Below are positions 6,471 through 13,920 of a DNA stretch of 18,049 nucleotides, piece by piece. The position numbers and the translations under genes are program-made. Every line of letters begins with the position of its first letter. The first letter of the stretch is position 1. The stretch spans positions 1 through 18,049 of the forward strand of contig DATEHC010000046.1 of the NCBI GenBank assembly GCA_035279785.1. The letters run 5' to 3'. The DNA comes from 40CM-4-65-16 sp035279785 (lineage in GTDB: Bacteria; Chloroflexota; Dormibacteria; Dormibacterales; Dormibacteraceae). The notes under the pieces are model-generated. The model saw nothing but the letters and a program-made list of their open reading frames with translations, was not told where the DNA came from and made no database searches.

Positions 6471-9400
6471 GGCCGAGACATTACCGCGCTGGTTGCACCG
6501 GTCGCGTAGAGCGTCGCCATCTCGTCGAGCAGCAGCAGCAGGTCGGCCTGCCAGCCCTCGCCCTGCCGCCGCATCACGATGCGATTCGGCCTCACGGCGA
6601 TGCGTCCCGCCATGCGCCGGGACAGCGCCTCCGTGTCGAGGAATCGGTCCGGGTCGACTCGCACCACGATGTCGTGGCCCTCGGCGATCACGCCGCGCAG
6701 GCCCATGCGCTGGCCGCGCAGCTTCACGCGCAGCGAATACGCGAGGTTGTCGAGCTGGGCGGGCGCGGTTCCGTAACGGTCCTTCAACGAGCGCAGCAAC
6801 GACTCGAGCTCCTCCTCGTCTTCGGCGCCCGCAAGCTGGCGGTACGCGCCGAGCCGGAGCTTCTCGTCGCGGATGTAGGAGCGCGGGATGAAGTGGTCGA
6901 GGGGCAGGTCGAGGTTCATCTCCTCGGTGGACAGCACGTCGCCGACCGCCGTTTCTTCGGAGCCGGTGCGCAGCTTGTTCACGGCGCTCTGCAGCATCTG
7001 CAGGTACATCTCGAAGCCCACCGCCGCGATCGCGCCGTGCTGCTCGGTCCCGAGCAAATTGCCCGCGCCGCGGATCTCGAGGTCGCGCAGCGCGATCTTG
7101 AAACCCTGGCCGAGCTCGTGCAGGCCGGAGATGACGTCCAGTCGCTTGTCCGCCTGCTCGGTCAGCGACCGGCGCGGGTCGTAGAGCATGTACGCGTACG
7201 CGCGGCGTCCTGACCTGCCGACGCGGCCGCGTAGCTGGTAAAGCTGTGCCAGCCCGAAGCGCTCCGACTTCTCCACCAGGATCGTGTTGACGTTCGGGAT
7301 GTCGAGCCCCGACTCGATGATCGTGGTGCACACCAGCACGTCGTAATTTCCGGCCTCGAAGTCGACCATCACCTTGGCCAGGTCGTCCTCCGTCATCTGG
7401 CCGTGGCCGACGACGATGCGGGCGCCCGGGACGAGCTGGCGAATGCGCTCCGCGGCCTTCTGGATCGAGCGCACGCGGTTGTGAACGAAGTACACCTGGC
7501 CGCCACGCTGCAGCTCGCGCTCGATGGATTCCTTGACCAGCTCGTCTTCGTCCGCGGTGACGTAGGTCTTGATGGGCTGCCTCTCCTCGGGGGGCGTCTG
7601 GATCACGCTCATGTCGCGAATGCCGCCGACCGCCATGTGCAGCGTGCGCGGGATGGGGGTGGCGGAAAGCGAGAGGACGTCGAGCTGCGTGCGCAGCTTC
7701 TTCAATCTCTCCTTCTGCATCACGCCGAACCGGTGCTCCTCGTCGACCACCAGAAGCCCAAGCCGCTTGAAGCGCACGTCGCGCTGGAGCAACCGGTGCG
7801 TGCCGACCACGATGTCGACGTGCCCGCTCTTCAATCCCTCCACCGTGCGCGCCTGCGTCTCGTCGTCGACGAAGCGCGACAGCATCTCGACCACGACCGG
7901 AAAGTTCTTCAGTCGCTCGCGAAACACGTGGAAGTGCTGCTGCGCAAGCACCGTCGTCGGCGCGAGCAGCGCCACCTGCTTCCCGCTCATCGCCGCCTTG
8001 AAAGCGGCGCGAAGCGCAAGCTCGGTCTTGCCGAAGCCGACGTCGCCGCACAGCAGGCGGTCCATCGGCTTGTCCGACTCCATGTCGGCCTTGATCTCCG
8101 CGAGCGCGGCCACCTGGTCCGGCGTCTCTTCATAAGGGAACGACGCCTCGAGGTCCTGCTGCCACGCGGTGTCGGGCGCGAACGCGATGCCGGGCCGGGC
8201 CTCGCGCATCGAGTAGATCTTCAGCAGGTCCTCGGCGACGTCCTGCACGACCTTGCGAGCGCGCCCTCGCGCGCGCGTCCAGTCCGATGTGCCGAGCCGG
8301 TGGAGCGCAGGCGTGCCCTCGGCGCCGCCGAGATACTTCTGCACGCGGTCGAGGTTCTCGACCGGCACGAAAAGCCGATCGCCTTCGGCGTACTCGAGCT
8401 CGAGGTACTCGCGGTGCGCGCCGTCGGACTCGATGAGGCGCATGCCCTTGAAGCGCGCGATGCCGTGGTCGACGTGCACGACGAGCTCGTCCGGCGCGAA
8501 GTCGAGAGTGAACTCTCGCGTGAGCTCCTCGGCGCTCGTGCGCGACGACCGGGTGGCGCGCGACGGCCGGCGCACTCGTCCGAACAGCTCGGCGTCCGTC
8601 GCCAGGTGGAAGCCGATCTCCGGCTGGGCGGTACCCGCGGTGATGTCGAGGCCCGCGTGGTAGAGCGCCGGCTCGAGCTCGAGGTCGAGGTCGAGGTCGA
8701 TCTCCCGCATCGCCCCCTTCACCCCGGCCTCGTCGAGCAGCGCGCGCAGCCGCTCATCCTGCTCCGTCGCGAAGACGATCGCGGCGCCCTCGCTTCGCCC
8801 GGCGAATCCGGCGAGCGCCCGCGGCTGGCCGACCAGCGGCTCGCCCGCGAACCACCCGAGGTCGATCGCATCGGAGTCGCGCTCGCCCGAGGTCACGGTG
8901 AGGCGGGGCCGGGGCCCGAAGTCCTCGACCGCGTCGGCGATGGGCAGCGCGAACTGACGAGGCAGCTCCCCGCCCTGCGCCTCGGCGGCTGCCAGCATCT
9001 CGGTCTCGTCGAGCAGGCTCCGCGCGTCCGCGGCCTGCCGGCCCGGCTCGAAGTCGACGATCACCGCGTCCTCCGGAATGTGGTCGAGGAGCGATGGACG
9101 CGCCGGCTCGAGGTAAGCGGCGTAGAACTCGACGCCCGGGAACGCGGCGCCCGCGCGCAGCCGGGTGAGCTCGTCCTCCCATTCCGACAGCACGTCGCCA
9201 CGCAGGCTCCCCAGCGACACCGACTGGCGCAACCTCTCCACCGCCGCGCGGCCGCGCTCCGGACCGATCAGCAGCTCGCGCCCCGTGCGGACGATCGCCT
9301 CGTCAACGGCCATCACCGAGCGCTGGTTCTCCGGGTCGAAGATGCGCAGCGTCTCGATTGCATCGCCCGACCACTCCGCGCGCACCGGCTCGTCGGCGGC

Positions 9401-9961
9401 CGCGGGAAAGACGTCGAGGATTCCGCCACGCAGCGAGAACTGCGCACGATCCTCGACGAGCGGCTCGCGTGAGTAGCCCAGCTCGACCAGGCGGCCGGCG
9501 ACTGCCACCGGATCCGAGACCTCGCCCGGCTTGAGGACGACCGTCGTGCCGACCAGGTCGCGGCGCGAGATGGTCTGGCGGGTCATCGCGCGGCGCGAGG
9601 AGACGACGACCACGGGCTCGCGCTCCGAGGTCAGGAGCGCCGCCAGCGCGTCCAGCCGGTGGTTCACCGCCTCATCGAACGCGGGCGGGCGGTCGAGAAA
9701 CGAGACGCCGATCTCGGCGAACACATGGGTCACCGGCTGACCGGAGAGCCACGTGCGGAGCTCGTCCGCGAACTTCTCGGGGTTGGGGACGAAGATCACG
9801 GCGGACTTGCGGCGCGCGACGGCCGCGCGCGCCAGAGAGCCCGCGACGATCGGCCAGGCGGGTCGCGGAAGTCGAGCGACGTGCAGCTCCGTCGAGCCGC
9901 GGCGCGCCCAGCCGTCCAGCCTCGCGTTGGCGCCGAGGGTCGCCTCCCAGAGCCGGCTCAC
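6467..9961 (-). CDS. mfd: Transcription-repair coupling factor Mfd
   Basis: Mfd is a DNA translocase that displaces RNA polymerase stalled at lesions and recruits UvrA. The 1164-residue product has the whole architecture: an N-terminal UvrB-like region, the RNA polymerase-interacting CarD-like domain near residue 490 (DELVVHVDHGIARFKGM), Walker A GDVGFGKTE near 640, the DEEH box in VVDEEHRFGV near 740, motif III LSLSATPIPRTLHMA, motif V-VI TTIIESGLDIPNVNT and QLRGRVGRSGRRAYAYM, and a C-terminal TRCF domain. The length is normal for the family. The GTG start overlaps the pth stop (GTGA) and has GAGGAG 5 nt upstream. The open frame reaches 10297, but the extension is antiphase pth. A short run of acidic-hydrophobic residues (DLDLDLELE) sits near residue 420. 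Confidence 0.97.
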   Translation of the reverse strand: MSRLWEATLGANARLDGWARRGSTELHVARLPRPAWPIVAGSLARAAVARRKSAVIFVPNPEKFADELRTWLSGQPVTHVFAEIGVSFLDRPPAFDEAVNHRLDALAALLTSEREPVVVVSSRRAMTRQTISRRDLVGTTVVLKPGEVSDPVAVAGRLVELGYSREPLVEDRAQFSLRGGILDVFPAAADEPVRAEWSGDAIETLRIFDPENQRSVMAVDEAIVRTGRELLIGPERGRAAVERLRQSVSLGSLRGDVLSEWEDELTRLRAGAAFPGVEFYAAYLEPARPSLLDHIPEDAVIVDFEPGRQAADARSLLDETEMLAAAEAQGGELPRQFALPIADAVEDFGPRPRLTVTSGERDSDAIDLGWFAGEPLVGQPRALAGFAGRSEGAAIVFATEQDERLRALLDEAGVKGAMREIDLDLDLELEPALYHAGLDITAGTAQPEIGFHLATDAELFGRVRRPSRATRSSRTSAEELTREFTLDFAPDELVVHVDHGIARFKGMRLIESDGAHREYLELEYAEGDRLFVPVENLDRVQKYLGGAEGTPALHRLGTSDWTRARGRARKVVQDVAEDLLKIYSMREARPGIAFAPDTAWQQDLEASFPYEETPDQVAALAEIKADMESDKPMDRLLCGDVGFGKTELALRAAFKAAMSGKQVALLAPTTVLAQQHFHVFRERLKNFPVVVEMLSRFVDDETQARTVEGLKSGHVDIVVGTHRLLQRDVRFKRLGLLVVDEEHRFGVMQKERLKKLRTQLDVLSLSATPIPRTLHMAVGGIRDMSVIQTPPEERQPIKTYVTADEDELVKESIERELQRGGQVYFVHNRVRSIQKAAERIRQLVPGARIVVGHGQMTEDDLAKVMVDFEAGNYDVLVCTTIIESGLDIPNVNTILVEKSERFGLAQLYQLRGRVGRSGRRAYAYMLYDPRRSLTEQADKRLDVISGLHELGQGFKIALRDLEIRGAGNLLGTEQHGAIAAVGFEMYLQMLQSAVNKLRTGSEETAVGDVLSTEEMNLDLPLDHFIPRSYIRDEKLRLGAYRQLAGAEDEEELESLLRSLKDRYGTAPAQLDNLAYSLRVKLRGQRMGLRGVIAEGHDIVVRVDPDRFLDTEALSRRMAGRIAVRPNRIVMRRQGEGWQADLLLLLDEMATLYATGATSAVMSRP
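8681..8698. repeat. Short hexanucleotide repeat inside mfd
   Basis: Three perfect GAGGTC units on the plus strand, flanked by near-matches, encode the alternating Asp/Glu-Leu stretch DLDLDLELE of Mfd on the minus strand. This is minor low-complexity sequence in the N-terminal part of the protein, before the CarD-like domain. Confidence 0.7.
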
Positions 9962-10563
9962 GGCAACTCCTCGCAGCCGAGGGCGCCCGCGCGGTTGTAG
10001 CGGTCCATGGCCCGCTCGATCCCGGCGTCGAGCGCCAGCTCGAGCGCATCCGCCACGCCGCCGATGACTTTCGGCAGGCGCTCCTTCTCGGCTTTGTTGA
10101 AGCGCCCGAGCACGTGCCGGATCCCGGCCGTCGAACCCGGCGCGACGGGCTTGCCGACGCCGACCCGAAAACGAATGAAGTCGTCGCGGCCAAGCGACTC
10201 GATGATCGACCGCACGCCGTTGTGCCCCGCCGTCGAGCCGCCGGTCTTGATGCGCATGCGGCACAGCGGCAGGTCGAGCTCGTCGTAGACGACCCACGTG
10301 TTCTCAGGCCCGATCCCGGTGTCCTTCATGGCCCTGGACACGGCCTGGCCTGACAGGTTCATGTAGGTCTGGGGAAGGACGAACCAAACGCCACGGGTGC
10401 GCGCGTTCCCGACGAGCGACTGCCAGCGCTTCCGGTCGATGCGCACGTCAAGACGCCGCGCGAGCTCGCTCACACACGCGAACCCCAGGTTATGGCGTGT
10501 TTCCGCGTACTCCGACTCGGGGTTGCCGAGCCCGACGATCAGACGCCGCTGTTGCTCATCCAT
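9958..10563 (-). CDS. pth: Peptidyl-tRNA hydrolase
   Basis: Pth cleaves the ester bond of peptidyl-tRNA that drops off ribosomes, recycling tRNA in the cytosol. The 201-residue product shows the family start LIVGLGNPESEYAETRHNLGF and conserved active-site residues N14, H24 (catalytic), N69 (in TYMNLSG), D94 (in YDELDLP) and N115 (in GHNG). The length is typical (about 190-200). The ATG lies 16 nt after the ybeY stop; the Shine-Dalgarno is weak (TTAGAG). The stop overlaps the mfd start. The pth-mfd pairing is conserved in Firmicutes and beyond. Confidence 0.97.
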   Translation of the reverse strand: MDEQQRRLIVGLGNPESEYAETRHNLGFACVSELARRLDVRIDRKRWQSLVGNARTRGVWFVLPQTYMNLSGQAVSRAMKDTGIGPENTWVVYDELDLPLCRMRIKTGGSTAGHNGVRSIIESLGRDDFIRFRVGVGKPVAPGSTAGIRHVLGRFNKAEKERLPKVIGGVADALELALDAGIERAMDRYNRAGALGCEELP

Positions 10564-10579
10564 CTCTAAACAGACGCAG

Positions 10580-11026
10580 TTAGGCCCGCGGCGAGCGCCG
10601 CAGACCTCTTACAGCAGAATAGGTGAGCCGCCACATCTCTTCCGTTTCCGCCGCCGTGCCGTGGTCCCAACCGAGCAGATGAAGCAGCCCGTGGACCAGC
10701 AGCACCGACAGCTCGTCCTTTGCCGAGTGGCCCCACTGCTCGGCCTGCTCGACGACGCGCGGCCACGAGACCGCTATGTCGCCAACGTGAGCGCCCGACC
10801 CCTCGAACGAGAGCACGTCGGTCGCGTGGTCGTCCCCGGCATATGTCCGGTTCAGGCTCCGTATCTCCTCGTCGCCGGTGATGCGCACCGCGACCGTGGC
10901 CTCGCCGTCGGGCAGGCGGGCGGCGATCTCGGGCACCGCGGCCGCTCGCCGCAGAACGCCGCGCACGAACGCCGGCGCGACGCCGGAGCGCACCGCGTTC
11001 ACGACATCGACTTCAAGTAGAGTCAC
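10580..11026 (-). CDS. ybeY: Endoribonuclease YbeY (rRNA maturation factor)
   Basis: YbeY is a single-strand-specific metallo-endoribonuclease that takes part in 16S rRNA 3'-end maturation and ribosome quality control. The 148-residue product carries the zinc signature HGLLHLLGWDH near residues 112-122 (H3xH5xH spacing), and upstream the typical ITGDEEIRSLNRTYAGDDHATDVLSF segment. The GTG start gives MTLLEVDVVN, which matches the usual N-terminal strand of the family. Its start codon is only 5 bp from the divergent GTG of the epimerase gene, so its promoter must lie within that gene. It is the first gene of the minus-strand unit that runs to the initiator tRNA. Confidence 0.95.
   Translation of the reverse strand: MTLLEVDVVNAVRSGVAPAFVRGVLRRAAAVPEIAARLPDGEATVAVRITGDEEIRSLNRTYAGDDHATDVLSFEGSGAHVGDIAVSWPRVVEQAEQWGHSAKDELSVLLVHGLLHLLGWDHGTAAETEEMWRLTYSAVRGLRRSPRA
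11018..11023 (+). promoter_or_regulatory. Possible -10 box for the GalE-like gene
   Basis: TAGAGT fits TAnnnT and ends 8 nt before the GTG start, inside the first codons of divergent ybeY. With only 5 bp between the two start codons, any promoter must lie here. No good -35 box was seen. Confidence 0.35.
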
Positions 11027-11031
11027 GGTCG

Positions 11032-11973
11032 GTGAAGATTCTCGTCACCGGCGGCGCGGGTTTCATCGGCTCGAACGTCGTCGACGCCTACGTCGCCGCG
11101 GGGCACCAGGTGGCCGTGCTCGACAACCTGGCCACCGGGCGTGAGGAGAACGTCAACCCAGAAGCCAGGCTCTACCGCGCGGACGTGCGCGACCGCGACG
11201 CCGTCCAGCAAGCTGTCGGCGACTTCAAACCGGATGTCGTGAGTCACCACGCGGCCCAGTCGGAGGTGCCGAAGTCGGTCGCCGACCCGGGCAACGACGC
11301 GCAGGTCAATGTCGTCGGGGGACTCAACGTCCTTCGGGCCTGCGTCGACAACTCTGTCCGCAAGGTCATCTTCAGCTCCACCGGCGGCGCGCTGTACGGC
11401 GAGCCCGACATCGTCCCCAACGACGAAGATCACCCGATCCGCCCGCTGTCCCCGTACGGGACGAGCAAGTACGCCTTCGAGCAGTACCTCGCCACGTTCC
11501 AGAGGACATTCGGCCTGAACTTCACGACGCTGCGCTACGCCAACATCTACGGTGCGCGCCAGGACTTCTTCGCCGAGGAAGGCCGCGTGGTCGCGATCTT
11601 CGCAAGCCGCATGATCGAGAACAAGCCGCTCACCATCGACTGGGACGGCAACCAGTCGCGGGACATGCTCCACGTCGGCGACGTGGCGATGGCCAACCTC
11701 GCGGCGCTCGAGAAAGGCGACGGCGGGACCTATCACGTGAGCACCGGCATTCCGGTCAGCGTCAACGACCTCTTTCGCAAGCTTGCCCTCCTCACCGAGT
11801 ACCGGCTCGAGCCCCGGCGCGGCCCTCAGCGCAAAGGTGACGTGTACCGGATCGCGCTCGACAACGCGCGGGCGAAGGAGCAGCTCGGCTGGGAGCCGCG
11901 CATCCTCCTCGAGGAAGGTTTGCGCCTGACGGTCGACTACTTTCGCGACCAGATCTCCCGCCTGCACGCGTAA
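11032..11973 (+). CDS. NAD-dependent epimerase/dehydratase, UDP-glucose 4-epimerase (GalE)-like
   Basis: This 313-residue extended short-chain dehydrogenase starts MKILVTGGAGFIGSNV, with the Rossmann GxxGxxG at 7-13. It has D31 at the end of strand beta2 (adenosine ribose binding), the catalytic S116/T117 in IFSSTGG and the Y142-x3-K146 dyad in SPYGTSKYAFE. The segment HHAAQSEVPKSVADP followed by QVNVVGGLNVL is typical of UDP-glucose or UDP-N-acetylglucosamine 4-epimerases. The exact sugar cannot be read. The likely role is to supply a nucleotide sugar for surface polysaccharide in the cytosol. The GTG start is fixed by the Rossmann strand beginning at residue 2. TAGAGT lies 8 nt upstream, a possible -10 box for a very short leader. 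The next gene follows 5 nt after its stop. Confidence 0.92.
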   Translation: MKILVTGGAGFIGSNVVDAYVAAGHQVAVLDNLATGREENVNPEARLYRADVRDRDAVQQAVGDFKPDVVSHHAAQSEVPKSVADPGNDAQVNVVGGLNVLRACVDNSVRKVIFSSTGGALYGEPDIVPNDEDHPIRPLSPYGTSKYAFEQYLATFQRTFGLNFTTLRYANIYGARQDFFAEEGRVVAIFASRMIENKPLTIDWDGNQSRDMLHVGDVAMANLAALEKGDGGTYHVSTGIPVSVNDLFRKLALLTEYRLEPRRGPQRKGDVYRIALDNARAKEQLGWEPRILLEEGLRLTVDYFRDQISRLHA

Positions 11974-11978
11974 GTAAC

Positions 11979-12350
11979 GTGCTCGCGACGCTCGGCTCGC
12001 TGCACCGGTTCGGGGCGACCGTCCTTTTGATCTATGCGGTGCTGATCGGGCTCTGGGGCACGTACTACTACTTCCGCAACGAGCCGGTGAGCGGCGGCTT
12101 CCGCTCCTCGTATCTGATCATGGCGGCGCTGATCCCCATCCAGGGCTTGCTCGGCATCGCGGCGCTCTTCTTCAGCGGCCGCCCGCGGGAAGGAATCCTG
12201 CACATGGTCTACGGCGTCTTCGCGGTGATCTTCGTCCCCGGCATGTACCTCTACTCCCGGGGAGGCAGCGTCCGCCGCGAGACGTTGATCCTCGCCGGCG
12301 CGGGCTGGATCGTTGCGATAGCGTTCTTCAGAGGCATCGCCACGGGATAG
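11979..12350 (+). CDS. Small four-helix membrane protein, possibly heme-binding (half-CtaA-like)
   Basis: A 123-residue hydrophobic protein with four predicted TM helices, about 13-32, 43-66, 73-92 and 101-118. I do not recognise an assigned family. It has an HR pair at the start of helix 1 (H9-R10), then PIQGLLG at 53-59 and REGILHMVYGVFAVI with H75 on helix 3. The order HR ... Q-x-LG ... H is similar to one half of heme A synthase (CtaA), in which such histidines ligate heme. This is a resemblance, not a homology call. It starts with GTG 5 nt after the GalE-like stop and is followed 13 nt later by the second epimerase, so the three genes form one operon. A role in export or in respiratory membranes is equally possible. 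Confidence 0.75.
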   Translation: MLATLGSLHRFGATVLLIYAVLIGLWGTYYYFRNEPVSGGFRSSYLIMAALIPIQGLLGIAALFFSGRPREGILHMVYGVFAVIFVPGMYLYSRGGSVRRETLILAGAGWIVAIAFFRGIATG

Positions 12351-12363
12351 AGTTCTCGGTTCG

Positions 12364-13386
12364 ATGGACCCGACGATGAGGGACGCCGACGGACACCACG
12401 CGGGGAATGCGACGCCGGCCGAACGCCGCGCTCTGATCACCGGCGGCGCGGGCTTCCTCGGGGTGAACGCGGCGCTGCACCTGATCAAGGACGGCTGGGC
12501 GGTCACCCTGCTCGACAACCTGAGCCGCCCCGGCACAGAGCGCAACCTCAAGTGGATCCTCACGCGCCACCCGAACCGCGTCGCGTTCGTAAAGGAAGAC
12601 GTGCGAAACGGGGAGGCACTGGCGCAGCACGTCGCGGGCCAGGATGCAATCCTCCACCTCGCCGGCCAGGTCGCGGTCACGACCTCGCTGGTCGACCCCA
12701 ACACCGACTTCGACGTCAACGCCCGCGGCACGCTCAACGTTCTCGAGGCGGTGCGGCTGCACAACCACGATGCACCCGTGATCTTCAGCTCGACCAACAA
12801 GGTGTACGGCAAGCTCGACCACAAGGACGGCCCGTGCAAGGAGACACAACCGCTCGACTTCCACAGCCCCTACGGCTGCAGCAAGGGCGCGGCCGACCAG
12901 TACGTGCGCGACTACGCGCGCGTCTTCGACATGAACACGGTTGTGCTGCGGCAGAGCTGCATCTACGGCGCGCATCAGTACGGGACCGAAGACCAGGGAT
13001 GGGTCGCGCACTTCGTGCACTCGATCCTCAAGGGCAGGCCGCTCACGATCTACGGCGACGGCTCGCAGGTGCGCGACCTGCTCGATGCACGCGACCTCTG
13101 CGCCCTGTACGCCACGGCGATCGACAAGATCGCGATCGCACGCGGTGAGATCTACAACGTGGGTGGTGGCCCGGAGAACCAGCGCAACCTGCTCGAGGTC
13201 ATCGACCAGATAGGCGAGCTCACCGGGCGCAAGCCGCAGTTCTCGTTCTCCGAATGGCGCGAGGGCGACCAGAAGTACTACGTCAGCGACATCGAGAAGG
13301 CGCGGCGCGACCTCGGCTGGGATGCGAAAGTCGACTTCGACCGCGGTCTACGCGAGCTGATCTCCTGGGCCGAATCGGTCGACTAA
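12364..13386 (+). CDS. NAD-dependent sugar epimerase, CDP-paratose 2-epimerase-like
   Basis: This 340-residue extended SDR has an about 20-residue N-terminal leader before the Rossmann motif GGAGFLG at 27-33. It has D51 after strand beta2, catalytic S143/T144 in IFSSTNKVYGKL and the Y170-x3-K174 dyad in SPYGCSKGAADQY. The stretch RQSCIYGAHQYGTEDQGWVAHF (split by the family as QSCIYG and EDQGW) is diagnostic of the CDP-paratose/CDP-tyvelose 2-epimerase branch, in contrast to the GalE-type gene upstream. The cofactor should be tightly bound NAD. The product sugar is unknown, and no other dideoxyhexose genes are visible. An internal ATG at codon 5 is an alternative start. Its last 39 bases overlap the convergent exosortase gene. 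Confidence 0.9.
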   Translation: MDPTMRDADGHHAGNATPAERRALITGGAGFLGVNAALHLIKDGWAVTLLDNLSRPGTERNLKWILTRHPNRVAFVKEDVRNGEALAQHVAGQDAILHLAGQVAVTTSLVDPNTDFDVNARGTLNVLEAVRLHNHDAPVIFSSTNKVYGKLDHKDGPCKETQPLDFHSPYGCSKGAADQYVRDYARVFDMNTVVLRQSCIYGAHQYGTEDQGWVAHFVHSILKGRPLTIYGDGSQVRDLLDARDLCALYATAIDKIAIARGEIYNVGGGPENQRNLLEVIDQIGELTGRKPQFSFSEWREGDQKYYVSDIEKARRDLGWDAKVDFDRGLRELISWAESVD

Positions 13387-13920
13387 GAACCATCGCTGCG
13401 CCGCGCTCCAGAACGCGAACAGCCACGCGATGATCATCAACGTGCCCGCGTAATCGTGAAAGATCACCGCGGGCCAGCGGCCTGCAATTGCCGCGAGCAG
13501 GCACACGGTGGTCACGCGCAGCAGATTGACGAGGATCGTTCCCAGGATCCCTATCAGGACCACCTGAGCAGCGGCCTCCCGACTGCCGCCTCTTAGCCCG
13601 ACTACCAGGCTCAGACCCAGCACCACGAGGCTCTGCCAGCCGATGCAATTCCACGAGATGAAGAGATTCGTGGCTCCGTCCGGACCCCAGATGACCAGCT
13701 GACTGCCCGCCGCGGCGGCGTGGATTCGCAGGGCGGTCAGCACCGCGACCACCATGCGTGCCTCGATGGGGCTCACCGACTGGAGCGGCGCAGCCAGGCC
13801 CAGCTGCATGCCAAAAGCGGTCAGCAGGTCGTTGTAGCTCGTGACAAACGGGAGCGCGAGAAGGATCAGGCAGCAAGATGCAAGGAGCACGATCTGCGGG
13901 CTGCGGTGCTGGCCGATCAC
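13348..13920 (-). CDS. Exosortase/archaeosortase family protein
   Basis: This 190-residue polytopic membrane protein has the three conserved catalytic positions of exosortases/archaeosortases: Cys92 in FISWNCIGWQS, Arg135 in NLLRVTT and His155 in IFHDYAG, each at the edge of a predicted TM helix. The first helix is about 10-27. These enzymes act as membrane transpeptidases that recognise a C-terminal tripartite tail (short motif, TM helix, basic cluster) and process it outside the membrane. The size is that of the compact single-domain types. The GTG start overlaps the upstream stop (GTGA), with AGAAGGAGG 5 nt ahead. The gene immediately upstream encodes a protein ending in just such a tail, strongly suggesting a dedicated enzyme-substrate pair. 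Its 3' end overlaps the convergent epimerase by 39 bases. Confidence 0.88.
   Translation of the reverse strand: MIGQHRSPQIVLLASCCLILLALPFVTSYNDLLTAFGMQLGLAAPLQSVSPIEARMVVAVLTALRIHAAAAGSQLVIWGPDGATNLFISWNCIGWQSLVVLGLSLVVGLRGGSREAAAQVVLIGILGTILVNLLRVTTVCLLAAIAGRWPAVIFHDYAGTLMIIAWLFAFWSAAQRWFLVDRFGPGDQLA

Noticed and set aside
7403..9472. 689-residue open frame on the plus strand
   Set aside because: Lies entirely antisense to mfd and is rich in Arg/Leu/Asp shadow composition; no recognisable domain.
9962..10297. N-terminal extension of the mfd frame
   Set aside because: Lies antiphase to pth; a GTG with a good GAGGAG exists at 9961 and gives normal Mfd length.
11023..11967. 314-residue open frame on the minus strand
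   Set aside because: Mirrors the GalE-like gene almost exactly; the plus strand has the Rossmann and catalytic motifs.
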